64,000 nt of DNA from Ignavibacteriales bacterium (GTDB lineage: Bacteria > Bacteroidota > Ignavibacteria > Ignavibacteriales > Ignavibacteriaceae), in assembly GCA_003538625.1 (NCBI GenBank), contig DPRR01000005.1:1-64000 (forward strand), written 5' to 3'. Position numbers and translations under genes: made by a program. This document shows, piece after piece, positions 44,218-53,899 of the stretch; within the stretch, counting starts at the first letter, position 1, and the number at the start of each line of letters is the position of its first letter. Under the pieces are notes generated by a model. The model ran no database searches, was not told the origin of the DNA, and saw nothing but the letters and a program-made list of their open reading frames with translations.

Positions 44218-45635
44218 TATTTTGTTTTAGATATTTTGTATACGTCGAGAGAATAATCTTTTAATTTCTCAATCTTTAATGACCGATCGATGGCTAGAAT
44301 TTTATCTAATGCAAAACCTTTAACTTTTGCACCCTGATTTTTAGTAAAATTACTGACCATAAGCTTTAAATTATCATCCGGCATACTTACACCTGATTCA
44401 AGGAGATAAATAACATCATTTGTAGATAATATTTTATTTAAGTCTGTTGGATTAAATTCAGCATAACGTTTTTCTGCTATCTTATTTAAATAGTCTGATA
44501 GCAATCCATATACCTGAAGATCTGGAGCGTATATATTTTTGATTGGTTTTATTGCCTGGTAAACAATCAGTACCGAATTGCTATCAAGATCGCGATTGAG
44601 AGCTACATAGGTGTTTTTAAGATCTCTGAAAAATGATCTTTCTGAAAAGACTATATAAAAATTTAATGATGAAAAGATTAGAACAATTGTAATAATCCAC
44701 TTTGATGATTTGATAACATTAGTAAGGTAAAATGCTGAAACAATTGCGACAATAGGATAAGCAGTCATCTGATAGCCGCCATAACGGGCTTCCGGAATAG
44801 CGAATGGCAAATGGATAAAAAGAGTTATTAGTGAGATATAAAAAAGTTCACGATTACTTTTAAATAAAAAATAAATAGTAAAAGGCAGAAGCAGTATAAT
44901 AATATTAAAAGAACGAAGATAACCGTAAACTAAAATTGCAGCGGGACGCAGAAAGTTGATGTCTCCAAAAGTTTGTATATAGGCACTCAATTCTCCGCCA
45001 TATGACCAGTCACCACTTACAGTTTCTTTAAAAGTAAATAAATTTATTGAAAAGAATACAGCAATTACACTTACAGCAAAAATCAGATTGTGTTTTTTAA
45101 ATATTTCTTTAGGTGATGTGAATAGAAAAAACATCGGAGCAAAAAGTACAGCTAAAAAGGAAGTAAGCAGACCTAACGCAAAGAAAATACCTGCAATGAT
45201 ATTTTGATCTTTGGTGTAGAAGTACAGACAAATTAATCCGAATGAAGGGACAAGAATAAGATACTCAACCTGGCAGGCAAATCTAAATATTCCGCTGGCT
45301 AAAGCATAAATAACAACTGTAATTACTGCCTGATTTATATTATTATACTTCTTTAAAACTATCTGATATAATGCAACTGCTGAAGCCGCGCTGACTAAGG
45401 CAAGCATAATTTCAACTGAAGTAACTGCACTCAGACCAATAATCTTAGAAAATATTATATAAAAAATTATTCCGAACAGATGAAAACCGAAATGTGAACT
45501 GCGGTGCCAAAGATCCAGGCTAACTATCTGGTCAATATTTGTTACCGAATCATTGGAGACAGTTACACCGTACCCAAATGAAATATATAATACTACTAAT
45601 AATATGAATATATAGATCGAAATTTGTTTGTTCAT
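44217..45635 (-). CDS. Multipass membrane protein, GT-C/PMT-like
   Basis: A 472-residue protein with about ten hydrophobic segments and a soluble C-terminal part of about 110 residues. The first loop (YGVTVSNDSVTNIDQIVSLD) carries acidic residues, and LWHRSSHFGFHLFGIIFY follows. The topology is that of dolichyl-phosphate-mannose-type or O-antigen GT-C enzymes, but I see no decisive motif. Its position, between a DPM1-like GT2 and two GT4s, supports a role in polyprenyl-phosphate-sugar-dependent transfer. An alternative is a polymerase-like function. Confidence 0.6.
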   Translation of the reverse strand: MNKQISIYIFILLVVLYISFGYGVTVSNDSVTNIDQIVSLDLWHRSSHFGFHLFGIIFYIIFSKIIGLSAVTSVEIMLALVSAASAVALYQIVLKKYNNINQAVITVVIYALASGIFRFACQVEYLILVPSFGLICLYFYTKDQNIIAGIFFALGLLTSFLAVLFAPMFFLFTSPKEIFKKHNLIFAVSVIAVFFSINLFTFKETVSGDWSYGGELSAYIQTFGDINFLRPAAILVYGYLRSFNIIILLLPFTIYFLFKSNRELFYISLITLFIHLPFAIPEARYGGYQMTAYPIVAIVSAFYLTNVIKSSKWIITIVLIFSSLNFYIVFSERSFFRDLKNTYVALNRDLDSNSVLIVYQAIKPIKNIYAPDLQVYGLLSDYLNKIAEKRYAEFNPTDLNKILSTNDVIYLLESGVSMPDDNLKLMVSNFTKNQGAKVKGFALDKILAIDRSLKIEKLKDYSLDVYKISKTK

Positions 45636-45669
45636 ACATATATCTTAAATCTAAATTTAGAGTAGTTTA

Positions 45670-46623
45670 CTATTTAATCTGCGAGTTTTTATCAATGTTT
45701 TTCCTTAATTCAAAATTAAATTTTTCGTATCGGACGATAGTATCCAGAATGACACCTACCGCAAAGAAAAGTAGTGAAAAAATCATTAACCCAGTTGCCA
45801 ATATTGCAGAAGGGACTTTATAAACGTATCTGAACTCGATGAATTCCAATACGGGATCAATACCAAGTAAAATACCGCCGATAAAAAAGATAAAAGAAAG
45901 GATTGAAAAGAACAGTAAAGGTCGATAATCCTTAAAAATATTAAAGATAGTTTTTATTACTCTGAATCCATCCGTAAAAGTATTGAGTTTAGAAAAACTT
46001 CCTTCAATCCTGTCTTTATAAGTAACCGGTATCTCAATAATATTGAACCGCTTATCAAGACAGTGTAAAGTCATTTCAGTTTCAATTTCAAACCCTTCAC
46101 ACATAACAGGATAATTTTTTACAAAGTTTCTTGAAAGCACACGATAACCGCTCATGATATCTTTAAGGTCCGCATTAAAAAGCAGGTTAATAATCTTTCT
46201 TACAAGGTTATTTCCAAAATTATGAAACATTCTTTTATTTTCTTTTTCATATCCAGAATCTGTAAACCTGTTTCCCACGACCAGATCATACTCACCGGAT
46301 AAAACTGGTGCAAGCAACTTTTCTAAATCCAGACCAAAGTATGTATAATCTGCATCAGCCATAACATAGATATCGGCATGAATTTTGTTGAAAGCAGTTC
46401 TCATCGCATTTGCTTTCCCTTTTCTTCTTGCAAAAATTACTTCGCCTTTAATATTATTTTCCTTTAAAACTGAATCAGCGACTCTATTTGTATTATCAGT
46501 AGAATTATTATCTATTACATAAATGAAGCTATCAGGAGAATACTTATGGAAATCGAGTATTACTTTCCCGATAGTTAATTCTTCATTAAAAGCCGGTAAT
46601 ATAATTGCAATGCTCATAATCAT
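45670..46623 (-). CDS. GT2 polyprenyl-phosphate sugar transferase (DPM1-like) with C-terminal membrane anchor
   Basis: A 317-residue GT-A enzyme. The N-terminus IAIILPAFNEELTIGKVI, YVIDNNSTDNT, the nucleotide/metal ADADYTY (DxD) and the RVLSRNFVKNYPVM then FEIETEM segment are typical of the dolichyl-phosphate mannosyl/glucosyltransferase clade. Two C-terminal hydrophobic helices (about residues 235-305) anchor it in the membrane. It likely makes a polyprenyl-phosphate sugar used by the neighbouring GT-C proteins. ATG 46623 is given; ATG 46617 is equally plausible. It is one base from the stop of the upstream GT-C gene. Confidence 0.9.
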   Translation of the reverse strand: MIMSIAIILPAFNEELTIGKVILDFHKYSPDSFIYVIDNNSTDNTNRVADSVLKENNIKGEVIFARRKGKANAMRTAFNKIHADIYVMADADYTYFGLDLEKLLAPVLSGEYDLVVGNRFTDSGYEKENKRMFHNFGNNLVRKIINLLFNADLKDIMSGYRVLSRNFVKNYPVMCEGFEIETEMTLHCLDKRFNIIEIPVTYKDRIEGSFSKLNTFTDGFRVIKTIFNIFKDYRPLLFFSILSFIFFIGGILLGIDPVLEFIEFRYVYKVPSAILATGLMIFSLLFFAVGVILDTIVRYEKFNFELRKNIDKNSQIK

Positions 46624-46624
46624 C

Positions 46625-48220
46625 TCATAGAGAATTAACTTTATATAAATTCAATTTAGTGTAGACTTTACCAATAAACTTTGAATTAAATTTTTCACAC
46701 CACTGTAAAAGCCTATAATCTTCATCCCTGTATTGTTCTGTTACCGGCAAGAAGAAAAAGAAAACAAAATTAGAATTGAAATTCTTGATATGTACTGCTT
46801 CATTCGAATTAATTACGGCGGCACCTGCGTACTGGCTTATTCTAAAAGACCGCACAGTAAGATCATTATCAATGAATACAACTTTCTTTCCTAAAGATGC
46901 CTCGAGTTTTATATTATCAAAAAGAGCCTGAAGTTCTACCTCCGGCATATTATAAATATTCTTGTTAAAACTATAATTCCCCCATTCCTTAAACGTTATA
47001 AAAATATTTATAGCCAGACTCAAAACAATTAATATTAATATTAATTGTTTCAAAAAACTTAAAAATTTTTTATTAAAGTAATCTGCTTTAATAGACATCA
47101 AAAGAATTACAATAGCTAAAATTGCCAGGTAAACAGGTGATAAATAACGAGGATCACCAATATGTGTCCATCCAGGACGAGGTATTTCATTGTAATGGAG
47201 TGTAAAATAAAGTAAAAATGAAATTGTGGTAAAAATTATTGCAATAAATGGCAGAAACATCAATGATGATTTATCAAAAGGTAAACTTTTATTCTTTCGT
47301 AACTTTAATAACAGAAAACAAATTGTAATAAATACAGCAAAAGATATTATTTGCAGCGAGATGGTAAGAAGTACATCGTGTTCGGTTTTCAATATATAAT
47401 GATAAAAATATGAACTATTAAAGAATGCATTTAGAAAAAAAGGATCCGTCAATAACAGATGCTCAGGAAAAAATCCGGCATTCCAGATATGCGGGTTATC
47501 CATATAGTTAATAAATCCTGTAGTAATATAATTGTACACAAGTACCCCCAATGCAACTATAAAACTAAGAGCAAATGAAGCTAAAGCAGTAAATAAATAT
47601 TTCTTTTCTTTCCGCAAATAAAATATTACCCCAAATACCACAGCCGGATAAAACGCTACAAAGAAATAACTATAATGTGTCCAGAATAATAAGCCTGCAA
47701 AAAATGAAGAAAAAATTAATGCGATTTTTGATTCCTTATCAAACAGATATGAAAATGTGAAATACAAAGACAACGATAACAGGAGTAAAGAAAAAACTAA
47801 TATTGTATTAATATTATTAATGATTGATGTTGAAATAATTAATAAGGAGATGAAATAGAAATATGCTTTTTCAGAAATAAGATTATTAAAAAGAATAAAA
47901 ATTTTGTTCCAGATAAACATAAGAGATACAAGCACTGCTATTTGTATTATAAAACTGGATAAAAGTGTATTGCCGGTTACAAAAGAAATTAATGCGAGAA
48001 TAAATGGGTACAAAGGCGGCCATTGTATATGAGTTGAATAAAAAATATTCAGATCGCTGCTAAGATATTTAAATGAAAACCCATTCCCCTCAAGAAAATG
48101 CTGAGCCATTGCCATCTGTGAAAGGTGATCTGTCGTAAGATCGGGCTGAGCATAGAAGTATAGGACTCTTACAAGAATCAGTAATATTATAATCAGCCAC
48201 AACAACCTATATCTTTTCAC
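46625..48220 (-). CDS. GT-C superfamily membrane glycosyltransferase (GT39-like)
   Basis: A 531-residue multipass protein with about eleven hydrophobic segments. The first periplasmic loop contains DLTTDHLSQMAMAQHFLEGN and the second STHIQWPPLYPFILAL, matching the acidic-loop and WPPLYP features of GT39/GT83-type enzymes. The C-terminal soluble domain spans about residues 420-531. It presumably uses the polyprenyl-phosphate sugar made by one of the adjacent DPM1-like GT2s. It overlaps the upstream GT2 gene by four bases. It shares architecture with the protein at 32579. Confidence 0.82.
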   Translation of the reverse strand: MKRYRLLWLIIILLILVRVLYFYAQPDLTTDHLSQMAMAQHFLEGNGFSFKYLSSDLNIFYSTHIQWPPLYPFILALISFVTGNTLLSSFIIQIAVLVSLMFIWNKIFILFNNLISEKAYFYFISLLIISTSIINNINTILVFSLLLLSLSLYFTFSYLFDKESKIALIFSSFFAGLLFWTHYSYFFVAFYPAVVFGVIFYLRKEKKYLFTALASFALSFIVALGVLVYNYITTGFINYMDNPHIWNAGFFPEHLLLTDPFFLNAFFNSSYFYHYILKTEHDVLLTISLQIISFAVFITICFLLLKLRKNKSLPFDKSSLMFLPFIAIIFTTISFLLYFTLHYNEIPRPGWTHIGDPRYLSPVYLAILAIVILLMSIKADYFNKKFLSFLKQLILILIVLSLAINIFITFKEWGNYSFNKNIYNMPEVELQALFDNIKLEASLGKKVVFIDNDLTVRSFRISQYAGAAVINSNEAVHIKNFNSNFVFFFFLPVTEQYRDEDYRLLQWCEKFNSKFIGKVYTKLNLYKVNSL

Positions 48221-49086
48221 TCTTTAATCTCCGGCAATGATGTTTCAATTATTTTTAATAATGGTACCGGATATTGATTCACTATAAAATGATAACTGCT
48301 ATCTATAATCACTAATGCGGCAATACATAATACTGAGATTAAGAAAAAACTGTAATACAGACCCAAAACGGAGATTGACAAAAGAATTAAATTGATAATC
48401 AAGAGCCGCATTAGAGGCAGTAATGAAAAAAAAGACTTATATGAAAGCTTTAGTAATCTTAACAGACCATATTTACTCTCACCAATTTCTCTTTCGGGAG
48501 CTGAATAGTTTATATATGCCGTTTTAACGTCGTCATTTAAACTGAAATTAGTTTTAAATATATGCCACCATTTTTTATTCTGAAGAAATTTTTCCTTAGC
48601 GGATTTATCCATTAATCTGAACATAACATTTTGCTTTACAAGATTAACCCCAACAAAAATGTAAAAAATAAGATTGTACATATAGCTAAGGATAGACCTG
48701 TAAAATTTTTTTCTTTTATAAATTATACGATGTCCCTGAACTAAATTATAATCCCGGAGATACGTCTTAATCATTTCTATTGCAGTTTCAACAGGATGTC
48801 CGCCGTCAACATCCATAGTAATAACTGCATCAGCTTTTGAATAAATTAATCCAAGAGTTAGAGCTGCATACTGACCATATTTATTTTCAAGCGATATGTA
48901 ATCAACATTTTTATTTTTCTTAGAAAGATCACGCAGAACATTCACAGTGCCGTCTGTGCTCCCATCTTCCAGAAAGATAATATTAATTTTAACGTTATCA
49001 GGAGTAAACACGTTAAACTGATTAATGAATAATGGAATTGACTTTTCCTCATTTCTAACTGCAACTAAAATATCAACCGACTTCAT
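48217..49086 (-). CDS. GT2 glycosyltransferase (DPM1/GtrB-like)
   Basis: A 289-residue GT-A protein: VDILVAVRNEEKSIPLFI, FLEDGSTDGT, KYGQYAALTLGLIYSKADAV, the metal-binding MDVDGGHP and VQGHRIIYKRKKFYRS are in family order. Residues about 225-270 form two membrane helices. The GtrB/DPM1 group makes undecaprenyl-phosphate sugars for transfer by GT-C enzymes outside the membrane. It overlaps the UPF0104-type gene by 14 bases and the GT-C gene by four bases, giving a tightly coupled set. Confidence 0.88.
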   Translation of the reverse strand: MKSVDILVAVRNEEKSIPLFINQFNVFTPDNVKINIIFLEDGSTDGTVNVLRDLSKKNKNVDYISLENKYGQYAALTLGLIYSKADAVITMDVDGGHPVETAIEMIKTYLRDYNLVQGHRIIYKRKKFYRSILSYMYNLIFYIFVGVNLVKQNVMFRLMDKSAKEKFLQNKKWWHIFKTNFSLNDDVKTAYINYSAPEREIGESKYGLLRLLKLSYKSFFSLLPLMRLLIINLILLSISVLGLYYSFFLISVLCIAALVIIDSSYHFIVNQYPVPLLKIIETSLPEIKE

Positions 49087-50083
49087 TCGATCCTTCAGTT
49101 TTTACTTCTTTAGATGCTTCGCTTATTCCTTTAACTGAGAAACCTTCATAATAAATTGATACCAAACCCAGAACTATACTAATAATTATAACGGGAATCT
49201 GATAATAAAACGAAAACGCAACAGCTTCAGTTTTATCCATACCAAGTATTGCAAATGCAAGAACACATGCAAACTGATGCACGCCCACATTGCCGGGAGT
49301 AGACGGAAGGACAAATGATATTCCGAGAAAAATCAAACTTAGAATGGATGCATCCCAGCTTCGATAACCACCTAATCTTTCTATAATAATTGAACCAGCC
49401 AACACATAAAAAAACCAGATGAACGCAGTAGTAATTATAAGATACGAAAGATCTTTAAAGTTAAGATATTTCTTCAGGTAACGTAAAATTGTATCCAACT
49501 TATCTTTAATGAAGTTAACCCACTTATATTTTGAATTACTCTGCAGCTTTAAATCAATTGAGTCACTTTTTTTCAATATTAATATGACCACTATTGATGC
49601 TGCAAAAAGTATCCCAATAAAAATCAAACCCCCATTGAGAATATCCTGAGGAATTTCATACCTTAAAACCGCAATTATAAAAAGTACTGACAAACCCAAC
49701 AGATCAAATATTCTTTCAATTACTGCAGAAGTAAAAACCTGCGTCTTATTATAATTGTACTTCTTTGCAAGTAAATAGGATTTTATAATATCACCCAAAC
49801 GTGCTGGTAAAAAATTATTTGCGAAATAACCAATATTAGTATAATGGAATGTTGTTATAAGACGGTTAGAAGGAAATATATTCAGCATTTTATGCCAGCG
49901 AAGGGCAATAATAAATCTTAAAACAATATTTACAAGAAAAACATATAAAACCATATCGATATTTTCAGAACCAAAATAAAGCAGGAGTTTAGGATAATCA
50001 ACATCCTTTAACGCCAAATAAAGGAAAACAATTGATACAATTATTCCTAATATGTATTTATATCTGCTAAAGAAATTTTTCAT
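49073..50083 (-). CDS. Lysylphosphatidylglycerol synthase TM-region (UPF0104) family protein
   Basis: A 336-residue integral membrane protein, about eight segments. The marker is NIGYFANNFLPARLGDIIKSYLLAKKYNYN (split: NIGYFANNFLPARLGD then IIKSYLLAKK), with ERIFDLLGL and the C-terminal LGISFVLPSTPGNVGVHQF. UPF0104 proteins are often encoded next to glycosyltransferases of lipid-linked sugars and have been proposed to move or flip such lipids; this is not settled. It is the first gene of a coupled run with the GT2 and GT-C genes. Upstream is a 158-base gap with a TAnnTTTG-like box on the minus strand (50206 to 50199). Confidence 0.85.
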   Translation of the reverse strand: MKNFFSRYKYILGIIVSIVFLYLALKDVDYPKLLLYFGSENIDMVLYVFLVNIVLRFIIALRWHKMLNIFPSNRLITTFHYTNIGYFANNFLPARLGDIIKSYLLAKKYNYNKTQVFTSAVIERIFDLLGLSVLFIIAVLRYEIPQDILNGGLIFIGILFAASIVVILILKKSDSIDLKLQSNSKYKWVNFIKDKLDTILRYLKKYLNFKDLSYLIITTAFIWFFYVLAGSIIIERLGGYRSWDASILSLIFLGISFVLPSTPGNVGVHQFACVLAFAILGMDKTEAVAFSFYYQIPVIIISIVLGLVSIYYEGFSVKGISEASKEVKTEGSNEVG

Positions 50084-50241
50084 TGATATTAAAAATACTG
50101 CCCGGAAAAAATTAAAGGTGATTGTAAAACTTATATGTCAATGCTCAGTTTTGCTTAAACCAATCACAACAATCGCAAATACCGAGCCAATAATAATGCA
50201 AATTTACTACTATAATTACGATTTTTGGTATCCCTACATCT

Positions 50242-51285
50242 TTATCTGAGAAATTTTTGTATAGAATTGAAACGCACTTTATTAGTTAAAATATACTCTT
50301 CTAAAAGCTTTATTGTATGCAAATTCAACAATTTAGGATGTAAAATCATTGTCGAATTTTCGGGTACTTTTCTAAAAAGAAAATTAAATTTTTCCTTAAA
50401 ATTTGAGTCAGTGGTAAACTGAACTGTCTGAGAAAAGAATATTGATGAAATAAATGTTTTCATTGTTGAACTTCTAACTGTGGATCGGGTACTTGCTACA
50501 CCATTTCCCTTTCTTTCATTTTCCAGCATTGGGTATTTTAATTTTTTTATGACTCTGTAATAAGTATTCCTTAATCCCGTCATTTTAATGGTAGTCACCG
50601 GAATTTCAAAAAAGCTACCTGTATCGGATATTTCTTTTGGAGACCTATCAAAACGATATTCATTTCTTTCAGGATATGAACGGAAGTTGTATGGTGAAAT
50701 AATATTTTCGTTAAACATACCCGGCAAAATACTACTGTCAATTGTAATTTCGTTTTCCAAAAATGCATTTCTTAATAATTCAAAAGGTTCGATTAAATAT
50801 CCGCCAGCCCTGAAAGTAGTTACCTTATAATTTGCATCAACTTTTCTGATTAAGTCTTGCATTAAATTTTTAGTTATAGAAACACAGCCGGAAATTGTAT
50901 TTATATCCTGAGGATTATTTTCTTGAGATAAATTATGTAGTTTAAATCGCGTATAATTAAATTTCCATTCATTATTTTCATACCGGCTGTCAAGCCAGTG
51001 AGGATGAAGGTGAAGCTGAATATCAAAACCCCGCTCTGCTAAACTCAATATCTGATCCTCAATTAATATTCTATCCTGCTTAAGCTCCGGATACTTGTTT
51101 TCAAGCTGCAACAATTTATAATAATGTAAAATATCCCAGAAAACAGTCATAGTTGAATGATTTTTCTCAAGAATAGAAGCTAACTTCTTAGTTGGCTCAA
51201 TCATACATTCGTTAACTGTTCCAGTTTTGTTTCCGAAAAATATTTCGTAATCAATTGTTAGATTACAATTCTTTATACTCGTCAT
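50242..51285 (-). CDS. Polysaccharide-deacetylase-like protein
   Basis: A 347-residue protein without signal peptide. LTIDYEIFFGNKTG (an Asp-Tyr-Glu variant of the first motif), RGFDIQLHLHPHWLDS (metal-ligand His cluster), TFRAGGYLIEP and DSSILPGMF are the NodB-type landmarks, in a form common in surface-glycan clusters. The late HPKLLNLH could be the catalytic His segment. The substrate is presumed to be an N-acetylated sugar of the glycan. I chose ATG 51285, four bases after the stop of the DegT-like gene; a longer frame to 51312 exists. Probably co-transcribed with 51290. Confidence 0.75.
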   Translation of the reverse strand: MTSIKNCNLTIDYEIFFGNKTGTVNECMIEPTKKLASILEKNHSTMTVFWDILHYYKLLQLENKYPELKQDRILIEDQILSLAERGFDIQLHLHPHWLDSRYENNEWKFNYTRFKLHNLSQENNPQDINTISGCVSITKNLMQDLIRKVDANYKVTTFRAGGYLIEPFELLRNAFLENEITIDSSILPGMFNENIISPYNFRSYPERNEYRFDRSPKEISDTGSFFEIPVTTIKMTGLRNTYYRVIKKLKYPMLENERKGNGVASTRSTVRSSTMKTFISSIFFSQTVQFTTDSNFKEKFNFLFRKVPENSTMILHPKLLNLHTIKLLEEYILTNKVRFNSIQKFLR

Positions 51286-51289
51286 AATC

Positions 51290-51862
51290 TTAGAGGTAGC
51301 TGATATGATCATTCATAATTTTTGCTGCTTCGTTAAAATTTTCTTCAGGAATACCAGCCTCGGTGGATAATTCAAATAAATTATTTTTTAACTTATTAGA
51401 GTTTAAAAGTTGCAAATTCTGAGTATGGACTGAATCTGTGCTTGAACAATTATGAATTTCTATTCCGTTTTCTTTCATCAATGATAGAAATGCAGATGAT
51501 TTTTTGGCGTCTGAATTAATTTTAAATACATATTTAAATTTTGAGGATCCACCAAAGCTGTCAGGGATTAGAAAATAATCTGAATTTAGATTATTATTTA
51601 TATCAAAGTAATATGGTTTAAACCCAGCTTTTAGAATGGCAAGAGTTACAGAATTACAAATAAGCGGAGGTAATCCTACTTTTGATCCAGGCTGTAAATT
51701 GAATGAACTAAGTAATAAGTAAATACCATGAGTAGCGCTTTCGACAAATTGATATTTGGTGTTGAATCCGAGTTTAAAAAGATCAAAATCTTCATTTTCA
51801 TCCGATATAATGGAATTATAATCAGCCATACTGAATGGATTCGGGAAATATTGTATTAACAT
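51290..51862 (-). CDS. DegT/DnrJ-like protein lacking the PLP-lysine core
   Basis: A 190-residue protein. The first ~90 residues look like the start of DegT/DnrJ/EryC1 aminotransferases (FVESATHGIYLLLSSFNLQP, GSKVGLPPLICNSVTLAILK, AGFKPYYFDINNN). The rest resembles their C-terminal end (KYVFKINSDAKKSSAFLSLM, KENGIEIHN, EAGIPEENFNEAAKIMNDH). The middle ~170 residues, which hold the PLP-aspartate and Schiff-base lysine, are absent with no frameshift. It therefore cannot bind PLP in the usual way. It may be an in-frame deletion remnant or a repurposed structural subunit for the deacetylase encoded four bases downstream. Confidence 0.6.
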   Translation of the reverse strand: MLIQYFPNPFSMADYNSIISDENEDFDLFKLGFNTKYQFVESATHGIYLLLSSFNLQPGSKVGLPPLICNSVTLAILKAGFKPYYFDINNNLNSDYFLIPDSFGGSSKFKYVFKINSDAKKSSAFLSLMKENGIEIHNCSSTDSVHTQNLQLLNSNKLKNNLFELSTEAGIPEENFNEAAKIMNDHISYL

Positions 51863-51936
51863 TTGATGATCAATTCGGACAAAATAAGTTAATAAAAATT
51901 ATTTAATTTTTTAACAGATTGATAGTATCATAGTAA

Positions 51937-52947
51937 TTATCTATTTCTTTCCTGATCAATAATATCAGCCTTGAATTTTTTACCCGTAACAACAGAAACA
52001 GTTTTGATTAAAGAATTGTAGAGATTGTATCTAAATTTTGAAACCGGCATTTTCCATAAATAGCCTTTAATTAATTCACCACCAAAATGTTCTTTAAATC
52101 TTTGAATTTTTTCCTGTTTAGAACCTGGCACTGGATTGATACGAGCACCAACAAAATCGAAAAACAACACGCCATTTTCTTTTGCTTCTTTAATAGCAGT
52201 CCAGTACAATAGTGAGTTTGAACCACGAAATGGTTTATCCTTAGAGCCCGCATACATATTAAACCAGGCATATTTATTTGTATAAAAAATTGAAGCTGTT
52301 TGTGGTACACCCCTGAAATAAGATATAAAGACATTAATTTGATCTCTAAGATACGTAAGCTCCTGTTGTGACGGAGAACTTATACCAGCAATTTTTGCAG
52401 TTGCAGAGATTAACATCAAAGCATCACTTAAAAATTGAAAGCCCTGCTTAATTTCAACTTCTTCCTTAATTGCTTTTCTTATATCAGATCTATCTTTTGT
52501 ATCTATTATATTAAATAATTCATCTAAATTCTTTGTCTGCAAATTAATTTTGTAAGTTCCAAATGCTGCAAAAACTGAATTTTTAGGATAACTATTAAAA
52601 ATTGCCCAATTAGGGGGCTGCTGAATCCAGTCACAAACTTTTTTTTCCTTTATAAATAATGTAATGGAATTTAAAAATTCTCTTTCAGTCTCAAAATCTA
52701 TCGGTTCATTCAAATAAATTGATGATGTTAAGAACTCACCTCGTTTAAAAAAATATTTTGTTCTGACAGCAAATGGTAAGATAAATGTAATATTCTCCCA
52801 GACAAAACCACAAAACCAGAAGACATCACAATTTTGTATTTCTTTAAGATAATTAGCATACTCCTGTGTTGCAAAGACAGGAAATCTGTGAATGAACTTT
52901 TCAATTCCCGGAATATCGTTTAAATTATTAAAAAGCTGAATTTTCAT
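51937..52947 (-). CDS. FemAB/GNAT-type acyltransferase-like protein
   Basis: A 336-residue protein with the FemAB/GNAT fold. Segments include FATQEYANYLKEIQNCDVFW, FILPFAVRTKYFFKRGEFLT, KDRSDIRKAIKEEVEIK, the acetyl-transferase-like GSNSLLYWTAIKEAKENGVL, and the signature FDFVGARINP followed by IQRFKEHFGGEL. FemAB proteins transfer aminoacyl or acyl groups to cell-wall precursors; members in polysaccharide clusters may acylate an amino sugar, but this is unproven. It is eight bases downstream of the GT2 gene. No signal peptide. Confidence 0.8.
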   Translation of the reverse strand: MKIQLFNNLNDIPGIEKFIHRFPVFATQEYANYLKEIQNCDVFWFCGFVWENITFILPFAVRTKYFFKRGEFLTSSIYLNEPIDFETEREFLNSITLFIKEKKVCDWIQQPPNWAIFNSYPKNSVFAAFGTYKINLQTKNLDELFNIIDTKDRSDIRKAIKEEVEIKQGFQFLSDALMLISATAKIAGISSPSQQELTYLRDQINVFISYFRGVPQTASIFYTNKYAWFNMYAGSKDKPFRGSNSLLYWTAIKEAKENGVLFFDFVGARINPVPGSKQEKIQRFKEHFGGELIKGYLWKMPVSKFRYNLYNSLIKTVSVVTGKKFKADIIDQERNR

Positions 52948-52954
52948 TATTGGA

Positions 52955-53881
52955 TTAATTAAATAAGATATTTGATTTACCCTTTTTACCCTTTAAGCCA
53001 TCTATTAATCCTAAATAATAGAATTTTAATATTTTAATATTACCCATTCGTTGAAGAGCCCAAAGAATTTTTAATGGAAAAATAAATACTTCGTTTATTA
53101 AAGATATCCAAAGGTTTTTATATAATTTGTATTTTTTAAAGTATAAATATTTATTTCGCATTATATAATAATACATAAGATTATTACCAACTATATTTTT
53201 TTTATCAAAATCATGGAAATGCATTACTCTAGCATCGCGCAAACAAAGAGTTCGGAGTCCCGTTTTATTTATTCGATAAGCCAGATCAAGTTCATCATTA
53301 TACATAAAGTAATTTTCTTCAAACATACCGGTTAACCTTATCACATTGCTTCTTATCATCATTGCACCACCAAGCAAGAGATCAACATAGTTTTCAATTG
53401 GAATTTGATCAGTTAGTTTTTTATTGCTAAATAAATCATCCTTTCTTTGTGTCTTGAAATTTGCTTTTACTCCAAAATCCTGAATCGTATCGTGATGATT
53501 ATTACCGAACAAAACAACCGGACCAATTACAGCTAATTTTTCATCGCCTAAAATTCTATTAATAAGTGTAGGTATACATTTTTTTTGTAATTGCATATCC
53601 GGGTTTAGTATAAACAGGAATTCACATCCATCATCGATTGCCCTTTTAATCCCAATATTATTTCCCGCTGCATAGCCATTATTTACCCCCGTAGCAATGA
53701 TAACAATTGAAAACTGAGTATTATAGTTTTTAATCAAATTTAAAGTATTATCACTTGAATTATTATCAACGATATATATGATCAGATCACTATAATCCTG
53801 AATTAATATTGAATCAAGTAATCTGATAATATCATTCTGACTATTATAAGTAACTATAATTATACCAAGCTTAACATTCAT
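52955..53881 (-). CDS. GT2 glycosyltransferase (rhamnosyltransferase-like)
   Basis: A 308-residue GT-A enzyme. Motifs in order are LGIIIVTYNSQNDIIRLLDS, YIVDNNSSDNTL, GVNNGYAAGNNIGIKRAI, the metal/nucleotide segment FLFILNPDMQ (N-P-D form of DxD), and GGAMMIRSNVIRLTGMFEEN followed by YNDELDLAYRI. This pattern is common in rhamnosyl- and other deoxysugar transferases of O antigens. Cytosolic face of the membrane. It is part of a tight leftward run with the GT4 at 53900 (18-base gap) and FemAB-like gene. Confidence 0.9.
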   Translation of the reverse strand: MNVKLGIIIVTYNSQNDIIRLLDSILIQDYSDLIIYIVDNNSSDNTLNLIKNYNTQFSIVIIATGVNNGYAAGNNIGIKRAIDDGCEFLFILNPDMQLQKKCIPTLINRILGDEKLAVIGPVVLFGNNHHDTIQDFGVKANFKTQRKDDLFSNKKLTDQIPIENYVDLLLGGAMMIRSNVIRLTGMFEENYFMYNDELDLAYRINKTGLRTLCLRDARVMHFHDFDKKNIVGNNLMYYYIMRNKYLYFKKYKLYKNLWISLINEVFIFPLKILWALQRMGNIKILKFYYLGLIDGLKGKKGKSNILFN

Positions 53882-53899
53882 AAACTATTTTACAATCCT

